This document shows, in pieces, positions 22,573 through 33,884 of a stretch of DNA of 64,000 nt. This stretch comes from Notolepis coatsorum. Its lineage: Eukaryota; Chordata; Actinopteri; Aulopiformes; Paralepididae. A program made the position numbers and the translations under genes. The stretch covers positions 90,378,520 to 90,442,519 of the forward strand of contig OZ020598.1 of NCBI GenBank assembly GCA_963971535.1, read 5' to 3'. Each line of letters begins with the position of its first letter. Within the stretch, counting starts at the first letter, position 1. Below the pieces are notes generated by a model. The model saw only the letters and a program-made list of their open reading frames with translations. It was not told the DNA's origin and searched no databases.

Positions 22573-23503
22573 TAGGGATGCCCCGATCACGTTTTTTGCC
22601 ACCGATCACCGATCGTCGTGAGCCATATCGGCCGATACCGATCCGATACCGATCGTTTTTGATTAAAAAGAAATTAAAAATTATTTTATATAAAATTTTT
22701 TTTTTTATAAAATATATATATTATATAATTAGACTTGTACTTGTATTATCTGCGAGACATCGCCACCACGCAACAAGTCAAAATGCTCGCTATCTGCAAA
22801 CAGCTCCACTGTCTGTGTGTACTCTAGTAGCCTCCAGCTACCAAAAAGGATTCTCCGGCGCTGCACCGGGACCCTATTGGTAACGTTATGCTTTGGTCAT
22901 TTAACATTCAGCAAGCCCTCAGCTCGAATACGCATTCAATCAATGTTATAAGACATTGATATCAGGAGCTATCTGTAGCTACTGCTAGCCGGCTAGATGA
23001 CGTTAAGACAACTATTTAGTTCAATCGGACATTTCGTTTTGAACAGTGAATTAACGTCAGCTAACGCGAGCTAACGCGAGCTAACGGAGGTATCAACATG
23101 CACTACAAGACTTGCTGGAGCATTTGTTGATATCAGGAGCTATCGGTAGCTAGCCGGCTAAATACCGTTAGACAATGCCTACTAAAAGTGAATAGTTGAC
23201 TGGGTAATTTTGTTTAAACAGTAACGATAGCTAGGTAGCTAACGTTAGCTCAGGTCGAATGCACTATCTAGACTCAGCAGAGGAGCCGCACCTCTTTGTT
23301 TACAAACTCTACACGGGTACGGGCGGGGCTAGGGAGGAGGAGCAGTTTGCAGGTCCTGTGCGTCTGAGACAAGCGAGTGAGATATCCACTTGATCAGTTT
23401 CCGCGATCGGCGAATATGACTAATTATCGGAATTCCCCGATCGCATATTTATACTAATTATCGGCCGATAACGATCGGTGGCCGATCGATCGGGGCATCC
23501 CTA
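22573..23503. mobile_element. hAT element A (931 bp), TAGGGATGCCCCGATC ends
   Basis: Termini TAGGGATGCCCCGATC and GATCGGGGCATCCCTA, with a perfect 8-bp duplication gaatttag (22565-22572 and 23504-23511). Subterminal regions are packed with CGATCGG/CCGAT words, as expected for transposase binding sites. The core (about 22730-23290) has many GCTAAC/GTTAGC words and is shared with elements B (41781-47365) and D (44582-45598). No transposase, so non-autonomous. Inserted in the L1 ORF1. Confidence 0.93.
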
Positions 23504-24011
23504 GAATTTAGTTAAATTTTTGTTGTCTTTATGAAGTGATAATGATTGATATTATCAGAGGAGGGAACTGTCGTGGAAATATATTATCATGTTCTTATAT
23601 ATCTGTGTGGAGATATCATGTTATACAGCTTGAGTTTCAATATGACCAGATTGACTGGTTAATGTGTGTATGTCTCTTTAAGAACACGCTGCCATCCTAC
23701 CAGTCATAACAAAGTTGTTGTTGCTCCCAGTTACTGAGAACCATTTTGTTTACCTTCATCATCATATCTGATATATTATGTTATGTCTGACAACTGTGTA
23801 TTTGACATACGTGTGAACAGCGTTCTGGGTCACTTTATGACCAGAGGCCACTGTGTGAACATGTGTCTCTGACTGTAAATTGAACTTTCATTGTGGCCAC
23901 GGTGAAATAAAACGTCCTTCTTATTGTTAATAAACTTTTCTATTATTAATAATGACTCAGAATGATTTGTAAACGGCTCATCATTTAGTCCTTTAATATT
24001 TCCCATTACAT

Positions 24012-24176
24012 TGGTTAAGGTTAGAGTTTGTCTTAGAGCATGGCGATAGAACGCCAGGTAGTTTGCAGGCTGTTCGACGTGGAAATGGGCAAAGACACAG
24101 CTCGTCACGCGATTGGGCAAACATGTCAGTGGCCAATCAGAGAGCGTCAGTCAGTGGCCAATCAGAGAGCGTCTGC

Positions 24177-24180
<4 letters not shown>
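24012..24180. repeat. Fragment of 'tagagcatggcgatagaac' dispersed repeat
   Basis: ggttaaggttagagtttgtc followed by ttagagcatggcgatagaac and gccaggtagtttgcaggctgtt recurs at 36600-36670 and inside the MULE-like element 58713-59025. Here it is followed by two copies of 'cagtggccaatcagagagcgtc'. It is probably a partial member of that family. Confidence 0.6.

Positions 24181-24209
<29 letters not shown>
24180..24209. repeat. (GT)n microsatellite
   Basis: About 14 GT units followed by GAGAGAGA. Confidence 0.95.
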
Positions 24210-24218
<9 letters not shown>

Positions 24219-24283
24219 CAGTGATTCTGTTCAGTCAATGCTGTGTTTCAGTGCAGTTATCAGTTGTGTATTTAGATTATTGT

Positions 24284-25000
24284 TACTACACTGTTTATAT
24301 AGCCTGTGTGTGGTTCTGTTCAGTTCATATGAATAACTTTAAGCTGTGTTATTCAGTTATCAGTTATGTGTTTGAGATGTATATTACTAATTGTTTGATT
24401 AGGTATTGTGTTTGTAAATAGCGCTTTCAAATAAAAATGTATGGCATTTTACAATACAGAACTTTTAAGGCGTTTTCCCCAAAAATTAGTTTGTATGCGT
24501 TTTTCTTACATGCAATAGATAACATGTACCATTTCCCTAGCACCTACACACACACCATACTTTCCACATTTCTTCCTATCTATACCCTGCATCTTTGTTC
24601 AGAGGGGTCTGTTGATATATAATTCATAGCCTGATTTATAGTACATTTATCCCAAAAAACCTGTCAAAAATAGATGTTTTATGACTGTAAACAGCATTCC
24701 CTGATTTATGGGATGATAAAAAGACATATAGCCACAATCACTTCTAAACAAAGTTCATTGTGTTATGTGTCAACATAATGAAACAAACATTTTGAATCTG
24801 GCATCATCCAATGTTGGTGATGTCTATCCTGGCGACATATGCAAATGAGTGCATATTTAATTTGGTAACGCCTATTTTGCATAATAAACATAAGATCTCG
24901 GAAAACTTGCAATACGTTTTTCTTAGTTGTTATGTACATACCAAACTGGGAACGTTTCATAGTGATATCTATTCAAATATTTGCCTATTTGTTTTGAGCT
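24284..25000. repeat. Diverged copy of the 15881-16801 element
   Basis: Shares 'gtttgattaggtattgtgtttgtaaata', 'tatggcattttacaatacag' and 'catagtgatatctattcaaat' with the first copy in the same orientation. Ends not resolved. Non-coding. Confidence 0.6.
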
Positions 25001-25379
25001 GTCAAAACGTTTACAGTTTGATCATTACAGTAATTATGTAAGCACACCATTGTTTTGGTCTGACATGCTGGTGCTGTATTGCGACATCTAGTGGCTGAAC
25101 GTTATAGCACTCTACATAGTGATACCAAAGATATACCTGGATATAGTGGAGCACTAACTCTAGAAGAGGACAAGCCTACAGTACACTCAAAGAAATATTT
25201 TTGTCTATATTGGAAGGTATATTTATTTCAATTAAATATAAAATGTCAATCCAATTGAGTTAAGTACTTCTAACATAAAACAAAAAGCAGCATGTATGTA
25301 ATTATGTATGTAATTTATTTTACTCCACCTCTTTATTTTATTATCCGTCTGTCTGTTAATGTTGCACCGAAAACGACCA

Positions 25380-25437
25380 AAGCAAATTCCTTGTATGTGA
25401 AACCTACTTGGCAATAAAGACCTTTCTGATTCTGATT
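25380..25437 (+). repeat. Teleost LINE 3' tail
   Basis: 'ttccttgtatgtgaaacc' then 'tacttggcaataaag' and a ttctgattctgatt end, the common fish LINE tail. Opposite orientation to the copy at 2183. Confidence 0.5.
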
Positions 25438-25849
25438 AAATCAAATAAAACTGAGAAAAATAGACTGAGAATGCAATTAGAGTTGATATAATTTACATAA
25501 TTTACTTTGTTTATTACTTTATAATACTTTAGTTTAAGTCGTTTTTGTTCACAATTTCAATGTATCAAACATGGTGATGTTACTAAAAACAAATTCTCAT
25601 CCAACTACAATAACTGAACTGTACTTTATCTGGCCACATACACGCAGCTGCAAATATAATCTCTAATCCTTCAATTTATTCAAATTGAATCTATAAACAA
25701 TTGGGTCAACCCCAAGTCAGGCCTCTTTTTGCGTATGTGTGTGTGTAAATATAGTTATGGTTATTTACAGTATGTGTTTTAGTGAATACTAACACAATAG
25801 AAAAGCAGTCATTTGCAACTAACCTCCAGCAGGCATCCTCACCAATGAG

Positions 25850-26002
25850 TTAACCCATTCACTACCACCACACTACAGAAGGTTAACCCTTTACTATCAC
25901 ACTACAGACCATCTGTAGTGTGATAGTAAAGGGTTAACCTTCTGTATTGTCGCAGTGAAAGGGTTAACCGTTCGGTAGTGTGGCAGTGAAAGGGTTAACC
26001 AT
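25850..26002. repeat. Palindromic TTAACCCTTT tandem array
   Basis: Units such as AACCCTTTACTATCACACTACAGA first run in one orientation, then inverted (TCTGTAGTGTGATAGTAAAGGGTTAA), so the array folds back around about 25905. A related array is at 48945-49150. Confidence 0.8.
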
Positions 26003-26009
26003 GAGGCCA

Positions 26010-26496
26010 CTAAAACACTGGTCCATGTATTGATTTCATTCCACCTCGACTACTGCAATAGCATCCTTTATGGCTTACCAAAGAACATCCTGAATAACCT
26101 CCAATATGTCCAAAACTCTGCCCCCGCATGCTCACCTCCACCTGCCGCGCTGACCACATCACCCCTGTCCTCGGCAACCTTCACTGGCTCCCAATAAAAT
26201 ACCGGATACACTTCAAAATAGCTCATCACATTCAAAGCCCTCAACAACCTGCCCCCCCCCCCCCCCCCCCCTACCTCTCCGGGCTCCATCGCCACACCCC
26301 TACCCGTCGCCTCAGGTCTGCTGATGCCAACCTACTGACACCCATCAAGACCAGGCTCCAGACCCTGGGCGACAGGTCTTTTGCTGCTGCCGCATCCTCC
26401 CTCTGAAATGCCCTCCCCAGCCACATCCAGACTGCCAACACCCTACTGTCCTTTAAAACAGCCCTCAAAACCCACCTTTTCACTCTTGCATTCGAC
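26010..26496 (+). pseudogene. LINE ORF2 C-terminal fragment, left part
   Basis: Readings in shifting frames give 'FHLDYCNSILYGLPKNIL', 'VLGNLHWLPIKYRIHFKI', 'YLSGLHRHTPTRRLRSADA' and 'FKTALKTHLFTLAFD', the end of a non-LTR RT protein widespread in fish. Stops, frameshifts and a C homopolymer (26251-26271) show it is dead. It continues at 27394 after the hAT element 26497-27393. Confidence 0.7.
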
Positions 26497-27393
26497 CAGG
26501 GGTGGATTTAGGATTGTAGGAGATCCGGGGCTTAGCCCAGATGGGCCCCCCCTTTTTTTTTCTTAGAATTTTTTTTTGTGCAGGCAAGGGGTGCTTTGGA
26601 GGGAGTCAGGCACAACCCCCTCCACGACAGATTTCTTTTGAATTTAATGAACCTGTATGTGCAATTTCCTGCAATATAGAGCCTTCAATCTTGACCAATA
26701 AAGCTGCTCTTTTCACTATAAAACTCAGTTAACCATAATGTAGTTATGGTTAGATTTATATATTGGGGGGGGGGGGATATATCATATTTTTCATATAATC
26801 AAAAAGTGGTGGAGCAAGATCATACCTTTGCTCCCCCAAGTTCAATAGTGGGAGAGCAGAGATGCTCCGAATGCTCTTATGGCCAGGCGTCTATGATTCA
26901 CTGATACAAAGTAAAATAGTGCAGTGCAATAAAATAGTTAGTAAAATAGAATAAAATAATGCAATAGTGCATTGCAATAAAATAGTTATCATCGTATTTT
27001 TTCGGGAGGCCGGTAAGGAGTGCATTACAGTAGTCGAGTTGGCTTGAGATAAAGGCATGGATCTGGTTTTCAGCGTCCTTTTGATTTATAAATGGCCGTA
27101 CTTTAGCTATGTTTCTAAGGTGGAAGAATTACGTTTTTGTCAACTTGTTGATTGTGATTTAAAGCTTAGGTCTGAGTCTACCATAACACCAAGACTTAAC
27201 TCACTCAAATACAGTTAGCAGCTGGATAGACCACAGATGGAAATTAGCTTCTGCTAAATCTGGTGCAAACATATTTTCATGTAACAATGATGAATTGTAA
27301 AAAAGAAAAAAGAAAAAAATTAAATAGATTCGGGGCTTTTCAGAATACATCCGGGGCTTGAGCCCAGGTAGCCACCCCCTAGCTCCGCCCCTG
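26497..27393. mobile_element. hAT-like element (897 bp), CAGGGGTGGATTTAG ends
   Basis: Starts CAGGGGTGGATTTAG and ends CTAGCTCCGCCCCTG, with a perfect 8-bp duplication cattcgac (26489-26496 and 27394-27401). It splits the LINE C-terminal fragment. Internally it carries a minus-strand LINE piece (26990-27200). No transposase. Confidence 0.88.
26990..27200 (-). pseudogene. LINE RT thumb fragment inside the hAT element
   Basis: The reverse complement reads 'FFHLRNIAKVRPFINQKDAE' then 'NQIHAFISSQLDYCNALLTG', a conserved block just C-terminal to the RT palm in fish LINEs. Short, without its own ends. Confidence 0.65.
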
Positions 27394-27515
27394 CATTCGA
27401 CCATATAACTGTTTTTGTTTTGGTTTGTATTTTTCAGTTTTTTTGTTGTTTACACTGCAAAGCGTTGTTGAGCACCGTAAAAGCACTATATGTATTGAAT
27501 GCGTTATTATTATTA
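27394..27515 (+). pseudogene. LINE 3' end, right part after hAT insertion
   Basis: Resumes with the duplicated cattcgac, then a T-rich 3' UTR ending in 'gcactatatgtattgaatgcgttattattatt'. Pairs with 26010-26496. Confidence 0.55.
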
Positions 27516-27668
27516 TTACTAATGATGGTCTTAATGTGTGCGTGTGTGTGTGTCCCACTAGCGCTGACCAGTGGAACAGGGAAATATGTTCCATGTCTTT
27601 TTTCAGACACAAAATGTTGCGGTCCACCTGTTCCTCCCCCCCGTTCAGAGGTTTTTCCCTGCCCAGAT

Positions 27669-28476
27669 GCGTGAATATTAAAGGCAACCAACTTGTGTTC
27701 GCCTTTTCGTTCAGCGTTTCTCTGATTGGCCACGTGACCGCCCTAGCATCCGCGCTGTGTGTTGTCAGTAACAGAGAGAGACGCGGCAGAGAGTGGCCAC
27801 GCATGCGCATGAGGCTCCCCCAGGTGCTCTAAATACATGTTAAGATATTCAAAATCGTCACAGCAGTATAGTTTGTTTATACTTCAGAAGTGATGTACAG
27901 TGACGAGTGAATCTGGTAGTTGGTTGTTAAAAACGCGAAATAACATAATAACGTTACGCTTTCTAGTTCAGTCAGCTAGTTTGTTTATACTTCAGAAGTG
28001 ATGTACAGTGACGAGTGAATCTGCCTCGCGCATTTCATAATCATTCAGAAGTGATGTACAGTGACTGCCTCGCGCATTTCATAATCATTCAGAAGTGAAT
28101 CTGCCTCGCGCATTTCATAATCATTCAGAAGTGATGTACAGTGACTGCCTCGCGCATTTCATAATCATTCAGAAGTGAATCTGCCTCGCGCATTTCATAA
28201 TCATTCAGAAGTGATGTACAGTGACTGCCTTGCGCATTTCATAATCCATTTCATAATCATTCAGAAGTGATGTACAGTGACTGCCTCGCGCATTTCATAA
28301 TCATTCAGAAGTGATGTACAGTGACGAGTGAATCTGCCTCGCGCATTTCATAATCAGTCAGCAGCCTGCGTCGCCTGCGTCCTCCACTGCTGCCGCTTGC
28401 CTGCCGCGTGGGGGCGGGGGGTCGCGGCCAATCAGAGAAAAGCTGAACACAAGTTGGTTGTCTTTAATATTCACGC
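27669..28476. mobile_element. MULE-like element (808 bp), 9-bp duplication
   Basis: Ends GCGTGAATATTAAAG and CTTTAATATTCACGC; the inverted match continues through CAACCAACTTGTGTTC and CTCTGATTGGCC. Flanked by a perfect 9-bp duplication tgcccagat (27660-27668 and 28477-28485). A 9-bp duplication is typical of Mutator-like elements. The centre is a minisatellite (27885-28350). No transposase. Related by its GCGTG ends and GATTGGCC boxes to 58713-59025 and 62599-62746. Confidence 0.85.
27885..28350. repeat. Minisatellite of 'cagaagtgatgtacagtgac' units
   Basis: Alternating ~44-bp units (cagaagtgatgtacagtgac then tgcctcgcgcatttcataat catt) and ~36-bp units (cagaagtgaatctgcctcgc...). About ten copies inside the MULE-like element. 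Confidence 0.85.
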
Positions 28477-28729
28477 TGCCCAGATCCCTCCTCCTGCTCC
28501 TCATGTTCCCCTACCTGCTGGACAGATCCCACCATTCACCCTTGGACTACCCTCATCAGTGCATACCCTCCTGGTGCACTGGTGGCTCTTTAGTGTTTCC
28601 ATGTCTCTCTGTGTCCTTCCCCTGTTACTTCGTCTCTTGCCCTTCATGTTCCCCTGTTAAATGTTATGTTCCTAGTTGTTAGTTTCCTTGTGTTGTTGTA
28701 TGTTGTTGTTGTTATTGTTATTCTTGTCT

Positions 28730-29666
28730 TTAACAGTTTGAGTGCCAGGGGTCGCTATGGGCGTTGGGCCGTTGCATGCCAGCGCTTTGTTCAATGGGAA
28801 TAAGTTCCGGTGTTTGCAGTGCTAAACCTATATTAAATATTATAGCTATGGATCTAATAACGTCGATTGTCAGTGAATTTCTTCCGGTCAAGATGCAAAA
28901 AACAGATAATGTTTTCATACATACATTTCAGTTTTATACCGTGGTGAATATGAGTATAGTTTTAGAGTGATCCTGTCTAATCCCAAGAAACTCCAGCAAA
29001 CAGCGCTTCAATGCATTTCCTTAGAAATCGTGCCATTTCTCGCCTGATTTATGAATCATTCTGAAATAAACGCTAGATTATCGGTATTGTTTCATCATGC
29101 ATGCACAAAAGCGGGGGAGGAAAAGCCGCCCTCCGTGCTTTGATCGCAGCCAACGGCACACACACACACGCGCTGTGATCGCTGTGAAAAAATCAACGGA
29201 TCAATGCAAGATTGGTAACATAGAGTCCTTACCTCATCTATGATGTACTGCAAAAAGAATAATCCAATTATCTGATCGTCATTCCAAATATTGACGCGTC
29301 ATGTGTCCAACGTTTATCCACCAAAACACATGAATCCACGGTGCTCCAGTGTCCCCAATCCATGTGTTATAACTTTACTCATGCCCAAGAAGGAAAACCC
29401 GGACCGGACTTGTTAGATCGATGCACAGCCCAAGCCAGAGGGATTCCAATGATGTGCAATACCGGCCGCAAGGCGTTAGGCGGCGGTATTGGCCATTTGC
29501 GATCTCAGAGCCATTCCCAATGATAACATCAGGCTGGATGGATGAATTATGAATGGATATAGCGAATAAAAGAAATAACGACCAAAACCCGACTTTTCTT
29601 GTGATTGGCGCTCAAACACTGGCGAGATAACCCAACTTTTTTCGTCCTTGGCACCCAATGTGTTAA
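28730..29666. mobile_element. TTAA-flanked element (937 bp), CACTTTGAGTGCC family
   Basis: Left TTAACAGTTTGAGTGCC (28730) and right GGCACCCAATGTGTTAA (29666) are inverted. Internal similarity ('catagagtccttacctcat') is the reverse complement of parts of 47996-48926 and 55940-56909. TTAA duplication suggests piggyBac-type. Non-coding. Confidence 0.7.
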
Positions 29667-29704
29667 TGTTGTCCCCAGTGTGTTTTGGTCTGGTGTTGCT
29701 ATTT

Positions 29705-30953
29705 AGGCCATGTCCCCACGTATCTGGATCTTTTGCCAAACGGATATTCTCAGGCTCTGTTTAAAATAAAATCCTCGTCCACACGACAGTGTTTAAAAAA
29801 AAATTCTATCCAGACACAAACACATAAACGCATATAAATTGCTCTAACAAGCATGCAGCCCAGTAGGTGGCGATAAGCGATATCGCAAATACCATAGTGG
29901 TACGAGCGGTCAGGGCGACTGAGAAACGATAGGAATTGTCCATTGGTTCACCCAGCCCACGTGACCATTCCTAGCATTTCCATTGGCTATATTGACATAC
30001 ATAGATGATAAATAGATAGATATAGCGGAGGATTATGCAGTCCAGAGGAAACAACCAATCTAGATATGTCACGATTCAATGCTTTACTCCTGCGCACTGG
30101 GCGACGGAGAGATACAATGTCAATGTTGAGATCACAATCTCCGGATTCTGAAACTAAATACGGCGAGTCCTTATCACAAACTATATATATAGTAAATTAC
30201 AACAAGACATTAATTAATTGCATTGTACTGTTCACGCGTGATGCCAACATCCTCAACTATCCGCAACATCAGAGAGCATCAGGTGCAGACGCTCTTCTGT
30301 CTCGAGTCTACATTGCAATTTGGCTTTTAAATAAATCAAAAGCGTGTGTTTAACAACCTCAAAAACTTAATAAATAAACAAAAACGAAAAATCTACTTAT
30401 GTAAACGAAAATGTCCAGTATAACTAAATAACAGATACATCCCTATATTACGCGCAAGCAGCGTCTGATGGCTGGATCTGTCGGCACTGGAGTATACAGT
30501 AGCTGTTACATCTAGACATTTATGAATGATATACAAGATATACATATATACAGTACTGCTTAAGAGGCAGAGATCAATAAGAGAAAATATATACATTCGA
30601 GGCGAGGGGGAAGAAACTACAATCTGTCTGTCATTTCAGCACCGCAGGCGCTGTCCATCTTATTACCTCTGTGCGCTTCAAGGCTACGGGTGCCTATTGT
30701 ATTGCCATAGATAGAACAGTCTGAGCATGCGTACTGCGTAGGGAGCTGTGGCGCCATCGTTTATCTAGACTATGCGTTTACAGTGGCTACACAGATCCAC
30801 TGAACGGATATTTTGGAAAATCTTCACTTCTTATGCGTTTAAGAAAATCTCCGTTTATGTTCCTGAAAACACCCTTTACGTGTGGATGAAAGGCCCAATC
30901 GTGGAATAAAATGTGCGTTTGGCAAAAGATCCAGATACGTGGGGACATGGCCT
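29705..30953. mobile_element. 1.25-kb TIR element (AGGCCATGTCCCCACG ends)
   Basis: Perfect inverted termini of at least 38 bp, from AGGCCATGTCCCCACGTATC (29705) to the reverse complement GATACGTGGGGACATGGCCT (30953). The outer ~80 bp on each side are also similar (cggatat.ct, atgcgttta). No clear target duplication and no transposase ORF. Superfamily not assigned. Confidence 0.8.
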
Positions 30954-30954
30954 C

Positions 30955-31440
30955 AGTCTTGTACCCCAGTTTTGTTCAGTCTGTCCCTTCCCAGGTGTAT
31001 CTCATTCCCAATCACCCTCATGTGTCAATTAGTCTGTGTATATCAGTCTTGTCTGCCCTCTTCCCTGTGTCGGTTCATTGTTTGCGGTTTCATGTTACAT
31101 GCTTTGCTATGCTATTCGTCTCGCCCTCGTGTTCCTTGCTCCCGTTCGTGTTCCTTGACCTTTTGTTTCTCATTAAGTCTAGTTTTCAGTTTGTTACCTT
31201 CTTTGTTTTCGTGTACAGTTCGTCTCGTTTTGATAGTGTTTATTTTGTTGTTTTAGTGCCTTTATGTGTAGTTAGTTTTTGCACCCTTTTCCTGCCAGCA
31301 TTGCTGAGTTTTTGTTATTGTCTTTGGAGAATCTTTTGTTGCTAAAGCCTATTTTCAACTTCACCCCTGGCTCCACGTCTCGTCTGCCTATTCTCTCCTC
31401 ATTCTGTTCAGCAATTGGGTCCTCGACAACACAATCAACA
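30955..31440 (+). repeat. Possible degraded LTR fragment
   Basis: Pyrimidine-rich, leaderless sequence with 'gttccttgctcccgttcgtgttccttg' and 'aattgggtcctcgac', a texture like gypsy-type LTRs in fish. No boundaries, duplications or coding sequence. Weak call. Confidence 0.25.
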
Positions 31441-31444
31441 ATAC

Positions 31445-31970
31445 AAAACTTTGAAAGCCAGACTCTTAAAAACTGTTCTGCTGGAAAGCAAAGGAAAGCT
31501 TTTCCCAGGTTTCAGTTAGAAAAGCAAATGTATTCCCTACAAACCAAAGTGTGTACTATATTCAGTCAAGATAATGAACACTCACTGTGCCAATACCTAT
31601 ATATTATTATTATTATTATATACTAATAAGTAATCAAAAGACTAAACAAACAAGTAACAACTACAAGAATCTGGAGCTGTCCACATCCCTAATACAAGTC
31701 TCACTGTACTTCCACTGTTTCTAATGCTGCCATCCTCTTCTCTCCCATGAAGCACCGTCAGAGTGGAATGTCTCCCTTTATTCCAGACCACTGCATTATT
31801 TCCTCTCATTCATGCCGTCCTTGACTTCAGGTGACACGTGCAGGGTTATCTGTCCATATGAATACATCATACACCTTCACTTGCAAATGTCTATTTAAAA
31901 GGATTGTACCACTCAAGGAGGAAGTGTCCAGAAGTAAAGACTGATGTATGATGATCACAACAATTGGCTG
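31445..31970. other. Unannotated stretch
   Basis: A/T-rich sequence with a short ATT run (31605-31620). No ORF, repeat end or RNA signature recognized. Confidence 0.4.
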
Positions 31971-31973
31971 CAG

Positions 31974-32560
31974 TTAGGGTGACCAGGTGTCCCGCTTTTG
32001 GTTGTACTGTCCCACCATTTGACCGAATGTCCCGCATATTGAGGATGTCCCTCTTTTCGAAGCAAAAAAAAAACATGGGTCTAAAAGCCCCTCCCTACAG
32101 TAAACGTAGCAACCCGCCTCTTGTCCACACACATTGCTCTGCTCGTGACGCTACCTCATATCGCAGATCTGATTGGTTAGGTAGTAATTTAGCGCTCTGC
32201 TCGTGAGAGTCGTGACGCTACCTCATATCGCAGATCTGATTGGTTATAGTAATTTAGCACGCTGTCAAAATGTAGCGCGCTGTCAACGTTTAGCGAGCTG
32301 TCAAAAAAGAAAACAACATTACAAGCGAACTATGAATCAAGATGGAAAGCAGTTAAAAGAAACGGACCTGCAGTTACAACCAAGACTGGCAAACGACACA
32401 TGCCTGGGTGAGGCCGATGTCAGGCAATCCTCAGGGAGATTTCTGTGTTGTGTCATAGTTCGTTTTCAATTGCTCATGGAGGAGAATACGACTTGAAGCG
32501 TCACAGTGGACGTGAGTCTTACATGAAAGTGGCTCACCAAAAATAATTCAGTCGATGCTT
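31974..32560 (+). pseudogene. Decayed hAT element with BED/zinc-finger transposase N-terminus
   Basis: Starts with TTAGGGTGACCAGGTGTCCC, a terminus known from fish hAT elements. Contains a duplicated segment (cgtgacgctacctcatatcg at about 32144 and 32211). From about 32440 a frame reads 'SFSIAHGGEYDLKRHSGRES', resembling the BED-type finger region of hAT-derived proteins. Frameshifts and stops are present, and no right terminus was found. Confidence 0.5.
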
Positions 32561-32657
32561 AGGTTTTGCCCCGGCTGCGATCTGCCGGGTTGGACATGAG
32601 AACGTTCACTCTTTTGTCACATTCTTCTGTCAATGGGTCATAAGGTATGATGATGTT

Positions 32658-32849
32658 CATTCATATGTTACACGTCAGTCCAGGGACCTGCATATACCTT
32701 ATTGTGGTACTTCACTTAGGCAGTTCTCAGTGAGGTATAGAGGGTCCAATCTTTGGAATGCAGCTGATCCTATGCTGAGGAAATCTCCATCTCTGCTTAT
32801 TTTTAAAGCAAACTACAAAAAAATTCTCATAGCCAAAAGTAGTAGATAA
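32658..32849 (+). pseudogene. LINE ORF2 C-terminal fragment
   Basis: The frame reads 'HSYVTRQSRDLHIPYCGTSL', 'FSVRYRGSNLWNAADPML' and 'LLIFKANYKKILIAKSSR' to a stop, the typical TRQ...LWN...FK end of non-LTR ORF2 proteins. A 3' UTR of low complexity (GTGGGTGG, then TATG repeats) follows to about 33140 and ends 'gttaataaacaaacaa'. Confidence 0.6.
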
Positions 32850-33408
32850 ATAGGTCATACAGGTATGCATTTGGTTATGTGGGTGGGTAGGTTTGTAGGC
32901 AGGTGGGTGGGTTGTTATATATTATTATGTATGCAGTATATGCATGTATGTACTGTGTGTATGTATGTTTGTATTAACACGTATCTTTTGAATGTATTCT
33001 GGTATTTTATAATATGCATATTTTTGTATGTTTGATTTTATAAAATGGGAAGTTCTTGATAACCCTCTAGGCTTCCAACTTCTCCTTCACAATCGTTATA
33101 ACTTATTATGTATTGTTTTTACTTCTGTTTAACTGTGTTAATAAACAAACAATGGGACATAAGGTAGAAGAATTTGATTTAATATGTTTTTAACAACTGT
33201 CCACACATGGACTTAAGTCTAACTGAATTGACCTCTGACCTCTGATCATACAGAGCAGACACCATTGTCACACCATTCTCTCAATCTGTCGGTCGGTCCT
33301 GATTATTTAAGCTGCTTCACTGTAAATGGGGCATTCTCTTTGTAGAGTGAAAAACAAGTATGTTTGATGTCTGCTTCATTTTCTCTTTGTTTCAGCCTAT
33401 ATTTTGCA

Positions 33409-33765
33409 TTATTCTGGTACTTCTCGATTATGGCTTGCTGCTTCCTCTTCCTGCTTGATCTTCCTCTTCTTTCTGATTAGTCTTTGTCGCTGTCGTTTGC
33501 TGAGTTTACTAGACATCTGTGGAGCCTCTTCCTTTACATGTGTGGATGGTGCATTAACTGACTGCAGACACTGTTCGCTGGTTGGGAGTCCAAATTCGGT
33601 TTTGACAGTTGGTGTCGCCGTCACTTCGTCATGCAGATCCGGTTGCACTTGGGATGGCAAATGGTCTGACGGAGCCTTTGCCGATGTCACTTTACTGCAG
33701 CGTAGTGTTGCAGCCTTACTGCAGCGTAGTGTTGCAGCCCGAGACCTCTTCCCCCGGCGTGGCAT
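33409..33765 (-). CDS. Unassigned basic ORF (119 aa)
   Basis: Starting at the Met that opens 'MPRRGKRSRA' (33765). The product is rich in Lys/Arg/Glu/Ser, with a tandem 'AATLRCSK' duplication and a C-terminal run 'SKRQRQRLIRKKRKIKQEEE' that looks like a nuclear localization signal. The frame continues 42 codons upstream, but the MPRRGKR start looks like a genuine N-terminus (ATG preceded by a purine-poor, unique stretch). No enzyme domain is visible and I do not recognize a family with confidence. It may be a single exon of a spliced gene or a transposon-borne accessory protein. Confidence 0.35.
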   Translation of the reverse strand: MPRRGKRSRAATLRCSKAATLRCSKVTSAKAPSDHLPSQVQPDLHDEVTATPTVKTEFGLPTSEQCLQSVNAPSTHVKEEAPQMSSKLSKRQRQRLIRKKRKIKQEEEAASHNREVPE

Positions 33766-33884
33766 GATGTTCTCACTAAATGACGTGATAGATAATGAAC
33801 AAATCAGATGGGTTTTCAAATATTCACGCAAACCAGAAAGAAAGTTAAAGGAGCACTTCACTGAAAAACTATCCAGATTTATTT

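Larger units (their letters stand above)
17047..23575 (-). mobile_element. L1-type LINE, minus strand, interrupted by a hAT element
   Basis: Reading right to left: ORF1 (22572-21809), a ~1.1-kb spacer, ORF2 (20709-17845), about 0.75 kb of 3' UTR-like sequence, and an A-rich tail (T-rich on the plus strand at 17047-17085). The 3' UTR has two to three degenerate direct repeats of ~150-180 bp (17186-17680; 'gctggcccagct' and 'cctgttccatcagggc' recur). The hAT element 22573-23503 splits the 5' part. The true 5' end is not defined, but ORF1-side sequence resumes at 23504. Right border approximate. Confidence 0.75.

Noticed and set aside
24010-24030. Interstitial telomere repeat (ggttaaggttag)
   Set aside because: Only two imperfect units, part of a dispersed repeat found with the same flanks elsewhere.
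32203-32496. Frame beginning near a duplicated 'cgtgacgctacctcatatcg' segment as a gene
   Set aside because: It runs through a decayed hAT element; the transposase-like reading is in a different frame.
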